A stretch of 64,000 nucleotides of DNA from the NCBI RefSeq assembly GCF_000720115.1, contig NZ_JOIR01000003.1, positions 1-64,000 of the forward strand, read 5' to 3'. This DNA is from Streptomyces sp. NRRL F-2580 (GTDB lineage: Bacteria; Actinomycetota; Actinomycetes; Streptomycetales; Streptomycetaceae). The notes beneath the pieces are model-generated. The model did no database searches. It worked only from the letters and a program-made list of their open reading frames with translations, and was not told the origin of the DNA. Below are positions 8,009 through 15,585 of this stretch, one piece after another. Position numbers and translations under genes: made by a program. How positions within the stretch are numbered: the first letter of the stretch is position 1; each line of letters opens with the position of its first letter.

Positions 8009-8989
8009 TCAGTTGTGGCTGTGCAGGACCTCGTTCAGGCCGCCCCAGGCCGCCTTGTACGGGCGGGCCTCGACGGCGCCGGTGACCGAGTTGCGGCGGA
8101 AGAGGATGTTGCTGGCGCCGGAGAGCTCCAGGGCCTTGACGATCTGGCCGTCCGGCAGGGTGACGCGGGTGCCCGCGGTCACGTACAGGCCGGCCTCGAC
8201 GACGCACTCGTCGCCCAGCGCGATGCCGACGCCTGCCTCGGCGCCGATCAGGGTGCGCTCGCCGATCGAGATGATCTGCTTGCCGCCGCCCGAGAGGGTG
8301 CCCATGGTGGAGGCGCCGCCGCCGATGTCGGAGCCGTCGCCGACCACGACGCCCGCGGAGATGCGGCCCTCGACCATGGAGGTGCCGAGGGTGCCGGCGT
8401 TGAAGTTGACGAAGCCCTCGTGCATGACGGTGGTGCCCTCGGCGAGGTGCGCGCCGAGGCGGACGCGGTCCGCGTCGGCGATGCGCACGCCCTTGGGGGC
8501 GACGTAGTCGGTCATCCGCGGGAACTTGTCGATCGAGGTGACCTGGAGGTGCAGGCCCTCGGCGCGCGCGTTGAGGCGGACGGTCTCGACCTGGTCGATC
8601 GCGACCGGGCCCAGCGAGGTCCAGGCGACGTTGGCCAGCAGGCCGAAGACGCCGTCGAGGTTCTGGCCGTGCGGCTTGACCAGGCGGTGGCTGAGCAGGT
8701 GCAGGCGCAGGTACGCGTCGTGCGCGTCCAGCGGCTTGTCCTCCAGGGAGGCGATCACCGTGCGGACGGCTACGACCTCGACGCCACGGACCGCGTCCGT
8801 GCGGATCGCCTTGGCCGCGGCGGCGCCGAGGAGCTCCACGGCCTGCTCGGCGGTGAGGCGCTCGGTACCGGCCGGGCCGGGCTCGGCGACCAGCTCGGGA
8901 GCGGGGAACCAGGTGTCGAGGACGGTGCCGTCGGCGGTGAGGGTGGCAAGTCCGGCGGCGACGGCGCCGGTGGTACGCGTAGCAGTCAT
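8009..8989 (-). CDS. dapD: 2,3,4,5-tetrahydropyridine-2,6-dicarboxylate N-succinyltransferase
   Basis: A 326-residue DapD of the actinobacterial type. It transfers a succinyl group from succinyl-CoA to tetrahydrodipicolinate in the succinylase branch of lysine and meso-diaminopimelate synthesis. The left-handed beta-helix hexapeptide repeats run from about residue 160 to 280, with motifs [40 protein letters not shown] and [20 protein letters not shown]. It ends near the family's usual length. The gene starts only 9 bp after the stop of the upstream MFS gene on the same strand, with a weak ribosome site overlapping that stop (TTAGGTTTCGG). Translation may therefore depend partly on the transporter. 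Confidence 0.96.
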   Translation of the reverse strand: MTATRTTGAVAAGLATLTADGTVLDTWFPAPELVAEPGPAGTERLTAEQAVELLGAAAAKAIRTDAVRGVEVVAVRTVIASLEDKPLDAHDAYLRLHLLSHRLVKPHGQNLDGVFGLLANVAWTSLGPVAIDQVETVRLNARAEGLHLQVTSIDKFPRMTDYVAPKGVRIADADRVRLGAHLAEGTTVMHEGFVNFNAGTLGTSMVEGRISAGVVVGDGSDIGGGASTMGTLSGGGKQIISIGERTLIGAEAGVGIALGDECVVEAGLYVTAGTRVTLPDGQIVKALELSGASNILFRRNSVTGAVEARPYKAAWGGLNEVLHSHN

Positions 8990-8998
8990 ATCCGAAAC

Positions 8999-10255
8999 CT
9001 AACCGGCGACGGCCGTCGGTCGCGAACCGGTCTCATGTGCCGGGCGCGCGCGTCGCGCCACGTGCCGGGCCCGCCGGGCATGCGCCCCCCACAGCGCCGC
9101 ACCCGCCCCCGCAGCGAGCACCGCGCAGAGCGGCCACAGCAGCCCGGGCGCGACGGAGTACAGGGCTCCGCCGAGCGGCGGCCCGAGGACGACCCCGCTC
9201 ACCGACACGCCCGCGTACAGGCTCTGGAACCGCCCGATGGCGTGCTCGGGCGCCTGGTCGGCCATGTAGGCGGTGGCGGTGGTCTTGTAGAGGATCTCCC
9301 CGAGGCTCAGCAGGATCATCATCGCCACGGAGCTCCCGATCCCGGCCCCGAGCAACAGCGCCGCGTACCCGGCCCCGACGAGCACCATCCCGGTGCCGAT
9401 GACCGGCAGGGCGGGCCGCTCGCGCAGGGCTACGGCGGCGGGCAGTTCCAGCAGCAGGATCACCCCTCCGTTCAGGGCGATGACGAGCCCGAAGACGCGC
9501 GCGTCCAGGCCGTGGTCGGCGAGGAAGGCCGGGAAGGTGGAGTACTGCTGGCGGTAGACGACGTCGGTCACCAGGATCGCGCCGAGCAGCACCAGCACGG
9601 CGGGGCGGGCGCGCAGTTCGCGCCAGAGGCTCTGTTCGCCGTGGCCCGGACCCCCGTCCTGGGCCACGGCGGGTATGCGGGAAACGCCGCGGGCCGGGAC
9701 GACCCGCGCGGTCCAGACGGCGAAGAGGAGCGTGCCGATGCCGTCGCCGACGAAGAGCCAGTCGTAGGAGAGGCCGGTGGCGACCAGGGCGCCCAGCGGC
9801 GGCCCGAGGGTGAATCCACCGTTGGAGACGCAGCGCACGAGGGCGAAGGCCTGGCGGCGGGCCCCCTCCGGGACGGCGACCGCGACCAGCGCGGAGTTGG
9901 CGGCCCGGATCACGCCGGAGGCGTACTGGGCCACCGGCAGGGCCGCGTACAGCAGCGGGGTGGGCAGCAGCGGGAGCGCCGTCAGGGCGATGCCGCCGAG
10001 GGTGGCGGCGGTGAGCAGCACCCGGCGGTGTCCGAAGCGGTCGCCGTACCAGCCTCCGGTGAAATTGCCGGCGATCAACCCGACGCCGCCGATGCCGACG
10101 GCCAGGCCCGCCTGGGCGGCGCCGAGGCCTCGCGGGCCGGTCAGGTAGAGGAAGACGAAGACGAAGGTGAAGCTGACGACGGCGTTGACGAAGACCCCCG
10201 CAGCCAGCAGCCACACGACCCTCGGTATGTCCTTGAACCCCTGCAGCACACCCAT
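8999..10255 (-). CDS. MFS transporter (drug/metabolite efflux type)
   Basis: A 418-residue major facilitator protein with about 12 transmembrane helices. The start at ATG 10255 has an AGGGGGA ribosome site; upstream in-frame codons belong to the divergent promoter. The loop 2-3 signature appears as GGWYGDRFGHRRVLL near residues 65-80. A second-half version is weak, and the central loop holds a hydrophilic insertion of about 40 residues (ARGVSRIPAVAQDGG region). The family exports small molecules by proton antiport; the substrate is unknown. It is transcribed divergently from an HxlR-peroxiredoxin fusion gene across 86 bp with palindromes, so it is probably that regulator's target. It is followed immediately by dapD. 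Confidence 0.88.
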   Translation of the reverse strand: MGVLQGFKDIPRVVWLLAAGVFVNAVVSFTFVFVFLYLTGPRGLGAAQAGLAVGIGGVGLIAGNFTGGWYGDRFGHRRVLLTAATLGGIALTALPLLPTPLLYAALPVAQYASGVIRAANSALVAVAVPEGARRQAFALVRCVSNGGFTLGPPLGALVATGLSYDWLFVGDGIGTLLFAVWTARVVPARGVSRIPAVAQDGGPGHGEQSLWRELRARPAVLVLLGAILVTDVVYRQQYSTFPAFLADHGLDARVFGLVIALNGGVILLLELPAAVALRERPALPVIGTGMVLVGAGYAALLLGAGIGSSVAMMILLSLGEILYKTTATAYMADQAPEHAIGRFQSLYAGVSVSGVVLGPPLGGALYSVAPGLLWPLCAVLAAGAGAALWGAHARRARHVARRARPAHETGSRPTAVAG

Positions 10256-10277
10256 GTCCCCCTGGATCCATCGACTA

Positions 10278-10312
10278 AGTTCCCTTTGGGAACTGACTAT
10301 GTCAGCATGACA
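10278..10312. promoter_or_regulatory. overlapping palindromes in the divergent MFS / HxlR-Prx promoter
   Basis: A perfect 17-bp palindrome, AGTTCCC-TTT-GGGAACT, covers 10278-10294. Next to it are TGAC-TAT-GTCA (10294-10304) and TGTCA-GCA-TGACA (10300-10312). They lie 23 to 57 bp from the MFS start and 30 to 64 bp from the regulator start. The arrangement suits an operator for the divergently encoded HxlR protein. The palindromes are seen; binding is inferred. Confidence 0.6.
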
Positions 10313-10341
10313 ACCTCGGGTCAACGGACAAAGGAGCTCCC

Positions 10342-11217
10342 ATGGCCCAGCGCACACACCTCGGCGACGCGGACTGCGCCATCGCCCAGGCCCTCGACGT
10401 GGTGGGCGACTGGTGGACGCTGCTGATCGTGCGCGACACCGCGCGCGGCCTGTACCGCTTCGACGAGCTCCAGCGCGAGCTGGGGATGTCCCGCAAGGTG
10501 CTGACGGAGCGACTGAAGATGCTCGTCGAGGCCGGGGTGCTGACGCGCGAGCCGTACCAGGAACGTCCGGTGCGGTACGAGTACCGGCTGACCCCGCGCG
10601 GGCGGGGGCTGCTGCCGGTCCTGGTGGCCCTCCAGGACTGGGGGGACACCTGGGTCCTGGGAGAGGGAGAGATGACGGCGACGACCGGGGAGGCCTCGCG
10701 GGAGGCGGAGCGGGTGCACGCGCTGCGCGGCACGCGGGTGCCGGAGCTGCTGCTGCCGGACCGTTTCGGCGGACTGAGCGACCCGGTGGCGGACACCCCG
10801 TTCACGGTCCTGTACTGCTTCCCGGGCGCGTACGCGCGCGCCGAGGCCTACCCGCCCGGCTGGGCCGGCATCCCCGGCGCCAAGGGCTGCACGTTCGAGT
10901 CGTGCACGTACCGCGACCAGCTCGCGGAGTTCACCGCGGCCGGCGCCACCGTGCACGGGGTGTCGTCCCAGCGCCCGGACGAGCAGCGGGAGTTCGCCGA
11001 GCACGAGCGGCTGCGGTTCCCGCTCCTCTCGGACGCGGACCTGGCGCTGACGGCGGCGCTGCGGCTGCCGACGTTCCGCGCGGCGGGCGTGACCCGGATC
11101 AAGCGGCTCACCCTGGTCGTGGACCGCGGCCGCACGGTCCGCGAGGTGTTCTACCCGATCGGCGACATCGAGGCGAGCGTGGCCGCGGCGCTGGCGGCGG
11201 TCCGCTCCGCGGGTTAG
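10342..11217 (+). CDS. HxlR-type transcriptional regulator fused to a PrxQ/AhpC-TSA-like peroxiredoxin domain
   Basis: A 291-residue two-domain protein. Residues 8-105 form an HxlR winged helix: conserved N-terminal Cys12, then ALDVVGDWWTLLIVRD, FDELQRELGMSRKVLTERLKML as recognition helix, and the wing VRYEYRLTPRG. Residues about 125-291 form a peroxiredoxin fold of the BCP/PrxQ type. The motif GCTFESCTYRDQL puts Cys183 and Cys188 in the Cys-x4-Cys spacing of peroxidatic and resolving cysteines in PrxQ. Later strands include VHGVSSQRPDEQREFAE, LRFPLLSD and the terminal LTLVVDRG. The obvious reading is a regulator that senses peroxide or thiol-reactive compounds through its own peroxidase domain and controls the divergent MFS gene. 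HxlR proteins do sense electrophiles through cysteines; the fused sensor function is inference. Confidence 0.88.
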   Translation: MAQRTHLGDADCAIAQALDVVGDWWTLLIVRDTARGLYRFDELQRELGMSRKVLTERLKMLVEAGVLTREPYQERPVRYEYRLTPRGRGLLPVLVALQDWGDTWVLGEGEMTATTGEASREAERVHALRGTRVPELLLPDRFGGLSDPVADTPFTVLYCFPGAYARAEAYPPGWAGIPGAKGCTFESCTYRDQLAEFTAAGATVHGVSSQRPDEQREFAEHERLRFPLLSDADLALTAALRLPTFRAAGVTRIKRLTLVVDRGRTVREVFYPIGDIEASVAAALAAVRSAG

Positions 11218-11305
11218 CGGGGCCCGCGAGTCGGCCGGGCCGCCGGGCCGCGGTGGGGGCCGGGCCGCAGCTGCGCGGATCCCCCACCCCGTCCCGTGCC
11301 GCCCC

Positions 11306-11362
11306 CCGCCCCGAAACCGGGCTCCGCCCGGGCCCGGCCCTCAGACGCCGGACGGGCCTGAG
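11306..11362. repeat. dispersed palindromic repeat, half copy (family with 34.3, 49.7 and 55.2 kb)
   Basis: This stretch carries the family words gggctccgccc, then ctcagacgccggacgggcc, in the same order as the left arm of the full copy at 34.3 kb. Its edge encodes the last codons and the TGA stop of the TetR gene (11341). It separates two convergent genes. Confidence 0.65.
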
Positions 11363-11916
11363 GACCCGGACCCGCGGAGCACCCGGCCCAGGACCTCGCG
11401 GGCGTACGGCTCGTCGTACGGGGTGTCCGTCAGCAGGACCTGGAGGCCGATGCCGTCCATGACGGCCACGAGCGCCCGCGCCGTCACCGGATCCGTCCGC
11501 TCGGCGAGCGCCCCGGACACGGACTCGCACCACTGCGACGCCACCGGCCGCAGCGCCGGGCGGCGCAGGGCCGCGAGGTAGAGCTCGTACTCCAGCTCGA
11601 CCCCGCTCCGGTCCGCTGCCAGGAGCTCCCCCAGCAGGCGGGCCAGCGTGCGGGCGAGGTCCGCTTCCGGGTCGGCCAGCGCCGCCGAGTCCGCCACCGC
11701 CCGCGCGAAGCCCTCGTTGGCCTGGCGCAGCGCCGCGACCAGCAGGTCGTCCAGGGTCTTGAAGTGGTACGTCGTCGACCCGAGCGGTACGTCGGCCTCC
11801 GCGGCGGCGCTGCGGTGGCTCAGCCCCGCGATGCCCTTGGCCCCCACCACGCGGATCGCCGCGTCGATGATCCGCTGCCGCCGGTCCGGGTCGTAGCGCC
11901 GCACGCCGGGGGACAT
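11341..11916 (-). CDS. TetR family transcriptional regulator
   Basis: A 191-residue regulator. The N-terminal HTH (residues 12-58) reads RRQRIIDAAIRVVGAKGIAGLSHRSAAAEADVPLGSTTYHFKTLDDLL, which is typical of TetR. The ligand-binding C-terminal domain is all helical. The start ATG overlaps the stop of the upstream SMR gene by one base (TGATG), so the two form an operon. The pair is preceded by two tandem 22-bp operators at the SMR start (12233-12276). The last residues (GPSGV) and stop codon come from a dispersed repeat. By context it is a local repressor of the exporter, which is inference. Confidence 0.9.
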   Translation of the reverse strand: MSPGVRRYDPDRRQRIIDAAIRVVGAKGIAGLSHRSAAAEADVPLGSTTYHFKTLDDLLVAALRQANEGFARAVADSAALADPEADLARTLARLLGELLAADRSGVELEYELYLAALRRPALRPVASQWCESVSGALAERTDPVTARALVAVMDGIGLQVLLTDTPYDEPYAREVLGRVLRGSGSSGPSGV

Positions 11917-12235
11917 CAGTGCGCTCCGCCGAGGTTCAGCAGGACCACCCCGCCGATCACCAGGACGATTCCGGCGATCTTCGCGGCGGTGGCCGCCTCA
12001 CCCATGAACACCATGCCGATGGCGGCGATGGCGGCGGTGCCGACGCCCGCCCATATGGCGTAGGCCGTACCGACCGACATCGACTTGAGCGTCTGCGCGA
12101 GCAGGGTGAAGGCGATGACGTACCCCAGCAGGGTGCCCAGCGAGGGCCCAGCCTGGTGAAACCGTCGCTGTACTTCATGGCGGTGGTTCCGGCGACCTCC
12201 GCGGCGATGGCCGCGGCAAGCAGTACGTAAGGCAT
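11916..12235 (-). pseudogene. SMR family (EmrE/QacE-like) small multidrug exporter, disrupted by a one-base deletion
   Basis: The protein is split between two frames. The first part reads MPYVLLAAAIAAEVAGTTAM and continues to FTRLG, with the conserved membrane Glu at residue 13. The second part starts PSLGTLLGYVIAFTLLAQTL and runs to the stop at 11916. Adding one base between 12148 and 12149 (restoring a TGG Trp codon before PSLGT) gives an unbroken 106-residue protein with four helices, the exact family length. SMR proteins export cationic drugs by proton antiport. This is either a true frameshift mutation or an assembly error. Start ATG 12235 lies inside a 22-bp palindrome. Downstream the TetR gene overlaps by one base. 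Confidence 0.85.
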
Positions 12236-12276
12236 GTGTACGAGGGTACACATCGATGCGTACACCCGTACACATC
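12233..12276. promoter_or_regulatory. two abutting 22-bp palindromic operators (TetR type)
   Basis: Operator 1 (12233-12254) has arms CATGTGTAC and GTACACATC around GAGG. Operator 2 (12255-12276) has arms GATGCGTAC and GTACACATC around ACCC. Each arm pair matches at 8 of 9 positions, and the two sites abut with no gap. Operator 1 covers the SMR start codon. The arrangement fits autoregulation by the TetR protein encoded just downstream. Confidence 0.75.
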
Positions 12277-12361
12277 AGCGACCCGCCGCACGACCCGGGA
12301 CTCCTGCGGCCCGCGGCGCTACCCTGTCCGCCTCCTCGGGAGACGAAGGGGCGGCCCGCGC

Positions 12362-13204
12362 ATGGCGCAGCATGGGATCCACCAGGGCGGCGGCCGGCTG
12401 CCCCCGCGCTCTCCCCGGCCGGGCGTCATACCCCTGCGCCCGCTGGCACCGGGGGAGATCCTCGGCGGCGCCCTCGTCACCCTGCGCCGCTACGGCGGCC
12501 GACTGCTCGGCGCCCTGCTCCTCGGCCAGCTCGGCGGGCTGCTGCTGGTCGCCGTGGTCGCCGGGGCGGCCACCCTCGCCTCCCTGACCCGTACCGCCGG
12601 CAGCCGGGCCTTCGTCTACGCCCTCGTCCCGGCCTTCGCCCTGTTCCTGCTGTTCGGCTGGGCCCTGTCCGGCGCCCTGGCCGCGGCCCTGCTCCGGCCG
12701 GCCGTGCTCGGGCGCCGCGTCGCCGCGCGCGAGCTGCTGCGGACCGCCCTGCCCCGGACGCCCGCGGTGCTCGGCGCCGGGCTGCTGGCCCTGCTCGCCG
12801 CCGTCGGCCCGGGCGCCGGCGCCTTCGCCGCCGGGCTGCCGGCGCTCGCGCTGCTCCCGCTGGCCCCGGTCGCCCTGTGGCTCGCCGTGCTCTTCGCCCT
12901 GGCGCCCACGGCCGCCGGGTACGAGGGGATCGGCCCCGTGGCGGCCCTGCGCCGCTCGGCCCGCCTGGTGCGCGGCGCCTGGTGGCGGACCCTGTGCGTC
13001 ACCGCACCGGCGGCGGCGTTGGCGCTGGGTGCCGCGTACGCCCTCCAGTACTGGTTCGGCGCCGTCGGCGTGCTGCTCGCGGCGGCCCTGCTGCCGGCCT
13101 TCCCCCAGCTGACCGCCGGCCTGCTCTACGCCGACCGGCGGCTCCGCCGTGAACACCTGTCCGGGTCCTTCACGGCGGAGCCCCTGATCACGGGCTCAGC
13201 GTGA
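12362..13204 (+). CDS. integral membrane protein with GDPD-type membrane domain
   Basis: A 280-residue protein with six or more hydrophobic helices. The N-terminal part contains IPLRPLAPGEILGGALVTLRRYGGRLL, a signature of the Streptomyces membrane proteins related to the membrane domain of glycerophosphodiester phosphodiesterases. Hydrophobic segments then run from about residue 55 to 240, for example LLLGQLGGLLLVAVVAGAATL and LLALLAAVGPGAGAFAAGL. ATG 12362 has a GAAGGGG stretch upstream. No catalytic domain is present, so a phosphodiesterase activity is not claimed. Its last 17 bp overlap the 3' end of the convergent secreted-protein gene. Confidence 0.75.
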   Translation: MAQHGIHQGGGRLPPRSPRPGVIPLRPLAPGEILGGALVTLRRYGGRLLGALLLGQLGGLLLVAVVAGAATLASLTRTAGSRAFVYALVPAFALFLLFGWALSGALAAALLRPAVLGRRVAARELLRTALPRTPAVLGAGLLALLAAVGPGAGAFAAGLPALALLPLAPVALWLAVLFALAPTAAGYEGIGPVAALRRSARLVRGAWWRTLCVTAPAAALALGAAYALQYWFGAVGVLLAAALLPAFPQLTAGLLYADRRLRREHLSGSFTAEPLITGSA

Positions 13205-14561
13205 ACCAGGCCGCCCGCGCCTTCTTCCACTCGGCGTGCGTCAGGTCCTTGGCCTCGGTGCCGTCGCCGTAGAGGTCCGCGGACCCGCTGTCGGTGACCA
13301 GCTGCACCCGGGCACCGGAGGCCGTCAGGTCCGGGACGTCCACGACGGCCTCCCAGCCGCCCGGGTCGGTGGTCGGCAGGTCGGCGCGCTTGACCGGGGC
13401 GTGCCCGGGAACGCCGTCCCACTGGTAGAGCGCGTACGGGTCGGAGTTGTCGTCCGCGGCCCAGGAGCCGGCCAGGATCAGGTACTGCCCGGCCGCGTTC
13501 TTGCGGAGGTCCCGGACGGCCAGCCCGCCGAGGTCCAGCTCGATGCCCGCCCCGAACACGGCATTGGCCCCGCTCGCCAGGACCTTGTCGAAGTTGGTGA
13601 CGGGCACGATCAGCGCCTTGCCGCCCGGCACGGCCGGTGCCAGCGGGGCCCGGAAGCCCAGGTAGGCGGTGGTCGTGGAGCCGGGCGCGAACTCCAGCCC
13701 CTCCACGTTGAAGCCGTCGATCTGCTGGGGTGCCTCGCCGGCCGCGGTGCCCGCCGCGAAGCCGTAGCGGTTGCCGTTCGCCGTGTCCCAGGCGACCAGG
13801 TCCTCGCGGAGCTTCTTGTACGAGCGCCCGTACGCCAGCTGCGTGCCCGTACCGGATCCGCTCACCGTGGTGGTGAACACCGTGTTCCGGGGCGCCTTGT
13901 ACTCGCCGTCCTTGTTGTTGCCGAGCGAGCCCGTCCAGTAGACGGTGTCGCCGATCCGGGTCGCCCCCTCGATGTCCACCTCCTTGCTGACCCCGAGCTG
14001 CGAGCTGAAGTCCCAGGTCCTCACGGGCGCGCCCGAGCGGGAGCGGTCGTACAGGCGCAGCACGTTGGACTCGTCGTCCGCCACCACCGCGTACCCGCCG
14101 CCCACGTCCACGGCGGCCGAGGCGTCCGCGGAGCCGGTGAAGTAGCGCGCGTCGGCCGGGTTCTGCACGGCGGCCGAGGCGGCGTAGGAGAGGGTCTTGG
14201 TGGCGGTCTTGCCGCCCAGCCCGGTCACCTTGACGGTGAGGTCGGTGTAGCCGAGGCCGCGCGCGGCGACGGCCAGCTGCCGCACCGCCCCGACGCCGGT
14301 GACGGTGACGTCGCCGGTCCCGGCGACCGAGGCCTTGCTCGACGCCGAGGCGCTGACCGTCAGGGCGGAGGCGTCGGCCCCGCTCTGGCCGACGGTGACG
14401 TTCACGACCGGGTCCCCGACGCCCCCGAGGGCCCCGGAGAGGTAGGACGCGGACAGGGCGATCGTCGGCGTCCCGTACGTCACGGCCTGTGCGGGCGCGG
14501 TCAGCCCGACGATCAGCAGGGCGGCGGCGCCGGCTGTCCCGGCGGCGAAACGAACGGTCAC
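13188..14561 (-). CDS. secreted protein, DUF3616-like
   Basis: A 457-residue exported protein. GTG 14561 was chosen because AGAGGA lies 6 nt upstream; an earlier in-frame GTG (14588) has no ribosome site. The signal peptide spans about residues 1-26 (LLIVGLTAPAQA/VTY). Residues about 30-120 are Ser/Thr/Ala-rich and look like an Ig-like module. From about 140 the sequence resembles DUF3616: TGSADASAAVDVGGG, VADDESNVLRLYDR, VDIEGATRIGDTVYWTGSLGNNKDGE, FNVEGLEFAPG and GGWEAVVDV. Such domains are predicted beta-propellers of unknown activity, related to esterase-like phytase proteins. The function is unknown. Confidence 0.75.
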   Translation of the reverse strand: MTVRFAAGTAGAAALLIVGLTAPAQAVTYGTPTIALSASYLSGALGGVGDPVVNVTVGQSGADASALTVSASASSKASVAGTGDVTVTGVGAVRQLAVAARGLGYTDLTVKVTGLGGKTATKTLSYAASAAVQNPADARYFTGSADASAAVDVGGGYAVVADDESNVLRLYDRSRSGAPVRTWDFSSQLGVSKEVDIEGATRIGDTVYWTGSLGNNKDGEYKAPRNTVFTTTVSGSGTGTQLAYGRSYKKLREDLVAWDTANGNRYGFAAGTAAGEAPQQIDGFNVEGLEFAPGSTTTAYLGFRAPLAPAVPGGKALIVPVTNFDKVLASGANAVFGAGIELDLGGLAVRDLRKNAAGQYLILAGSWAADDNSDPYALYQWDGVPGHAPVKRADLPTTDPGGWEAVVDVPDLTASGARVQLVTDSGSADLYGDGTEAKDLTHAEWKKARAAWFTLSP

Positions 14562-14700
14562 AGAGGGTCCTCTCGTATGCGGCGCCACGTCGTGACGGCC
14601 GTCGAGAAGGTTCGGCGACGGGGGACAACTCCGGGTGCACGCCGTCCGTCCACCCGGAGAACAGCGTTCCGGATCAAGAAGACAACGGCGGAAAGCGGAG

Positions 14701-14730
14701 AGGGCCCCGGCACGACCGTGCCGGGGCCCT
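14701..14730 (-). terminator. strong hairpin terminator of the suf operon
   Basis: AGGGCCCCGGCACG (14701-14714) and CGTGCCGGGGCCCT (14717-14730) are perfect complements. The stem begins 17 bp past the last suf gene's stop. It is the only strong stem between the suf operon and the next minus-strand gene. Confidence 0.85.
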
Positions 14731-14746
14731 CATCCGCGAGCGGTGA

Positions 14747-15091
14747 TCAGACGTTGAAGCCGAGCGCGCGGAGCTGCTCACGACCGTCGTCCGTGATCTT
14801 GTCCGGGCCCCACGGCGGCATCCAGACCCAGTTGATCCGGAGTTCGTTGACGATGCCGTCCGTCGCCGACTTCGCCTGGTCCTCGATGACGTCCGTCAGC
14901 GGGCAGGCCGCCGAGGTCAGCGTCATGTCGAGGGTGGCGATGTTGGCGTCGTCGATGTGGATGCCGTAGATCAGGCCCAGATTGACGACGTCGATGCCCA
15001 GCTCGGGGTCGACCACGTCGTAGAGGGCCTCGCGGACCTCTTCCTCGGTGGCCGGCTTGATCGACGCCTCGGGCGTCGCGTTCTCGGTCAT
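14747..15091 (-). CDS. sufT: metal-sulfur cluster assembly factor (MIP18/DUF59, SufT type)
   Basis: A 114-residue MIP18/DUF59 protein. ATG 15091 follows GAGGAAGA and overlaps the sufU stop (ATGA). The family core is VDPELGIDVVNLGLIYGIHID followed by DMTLTSAACPLTD. The conserved Cys in the AACPL motif and the DPE motif are both present. Such proteins help mature iron-sulfur proteins, and in actinobacteria they close the suf operon. The C-terminal part VWMPPWGPDKITDDGREQLRALGF is also typical. Confidence 0.92.
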   Translation of the reverse strand: MTENATPEASIKPATEEEVREALYDVVDPELGIDVVNLGLIYGIHIDDANIATLDMTLTSAACPLTDVIEDQAKSATDGIVNELRINWVWMPPWGPDKITDDGREQLRALGFNV

Positions 15092-15549
15092 GCCGTCTTC
15101 CTCTCCGCGTCGCCCAGAGCCTGGGCGGTCGCGTCCTTCCACGCCATCCAACTCAGCAGAGCACACTTCACGCGAGCCGGGTACTTGGAGACCCCGACGA
15201 ACGCGACCGCGTCCTCCAGCACGTCCTCCATGGCCTCGTCCGGCTCGATCTTGCCCTTGGACTGCATCATCTCCAGGAACACGCCCTGGATCTTCTGCGC
15301 CTCGGCCAGGTCCTTGCCGACCAGCAGCTCATTGAGTACGGACGCGCTGGCCTGGCTGATGGAGCAGCCCTGGCCCTCGTACGAGACGTCGGTGAGCGTC
15401 TCGCCGTCGTACTTCACGCGCAGCGTGATCTCGTCGCCGCACGTCGGGTTGACGTGGTGCACCTCGGCGTCGCCCTCGCGCAGGCCACGCCCGTGCGGGT
15501 GCTTGTAGTGGTCCAGGATCAGTTCCTGGTACATCGAATCCAGCTTCAC
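15088..15549 (-). CDS. sufU: SufU, zinc-dependent sulfurtransferase/scaffold for Fe-S assembly
   Basis: A 153-residue SufU. It takes persulfide sulfur from SufS for cluster assembly on SufBCD. The zinc ligands are visible as Cys37 and Asp39 (NPTCGD), Cys62 (GQGCSIS) and Cys129 (ARVKCALLSW), the same set as in the well-studied Bacillus protein. An insertion between the second and third ligands, typical of SufU rather than IscU, is present. It follows sufS by 36 bp and overlaps sufT by 4 bp. Confidence 0.95.
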   Translation of the reverse strand: MKLDSMYQELILDHYKHPHGRGLREGDAEVHHVNPTCGDEITLRVKYDGETLTDVSYEGQGCSISQASASVLNELLVGKDLAEAQKIQGVFLEMMQSKGKIEPDEAMEDVLEDAVAFVGVSKYPARVKCALLSWMAWKDATAQALGDAERKTA

Positions 15550-15585
15550 AGCGTCCTCGTCAGCCTCATCGTCGTCGACTCGTCG

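Noticed and set aside
8015..10426. 803-aa plus-strand ORF over dapD and MFS
   Set aside because: Shadow frame; it ends inside the true HxlR gene in another frame.
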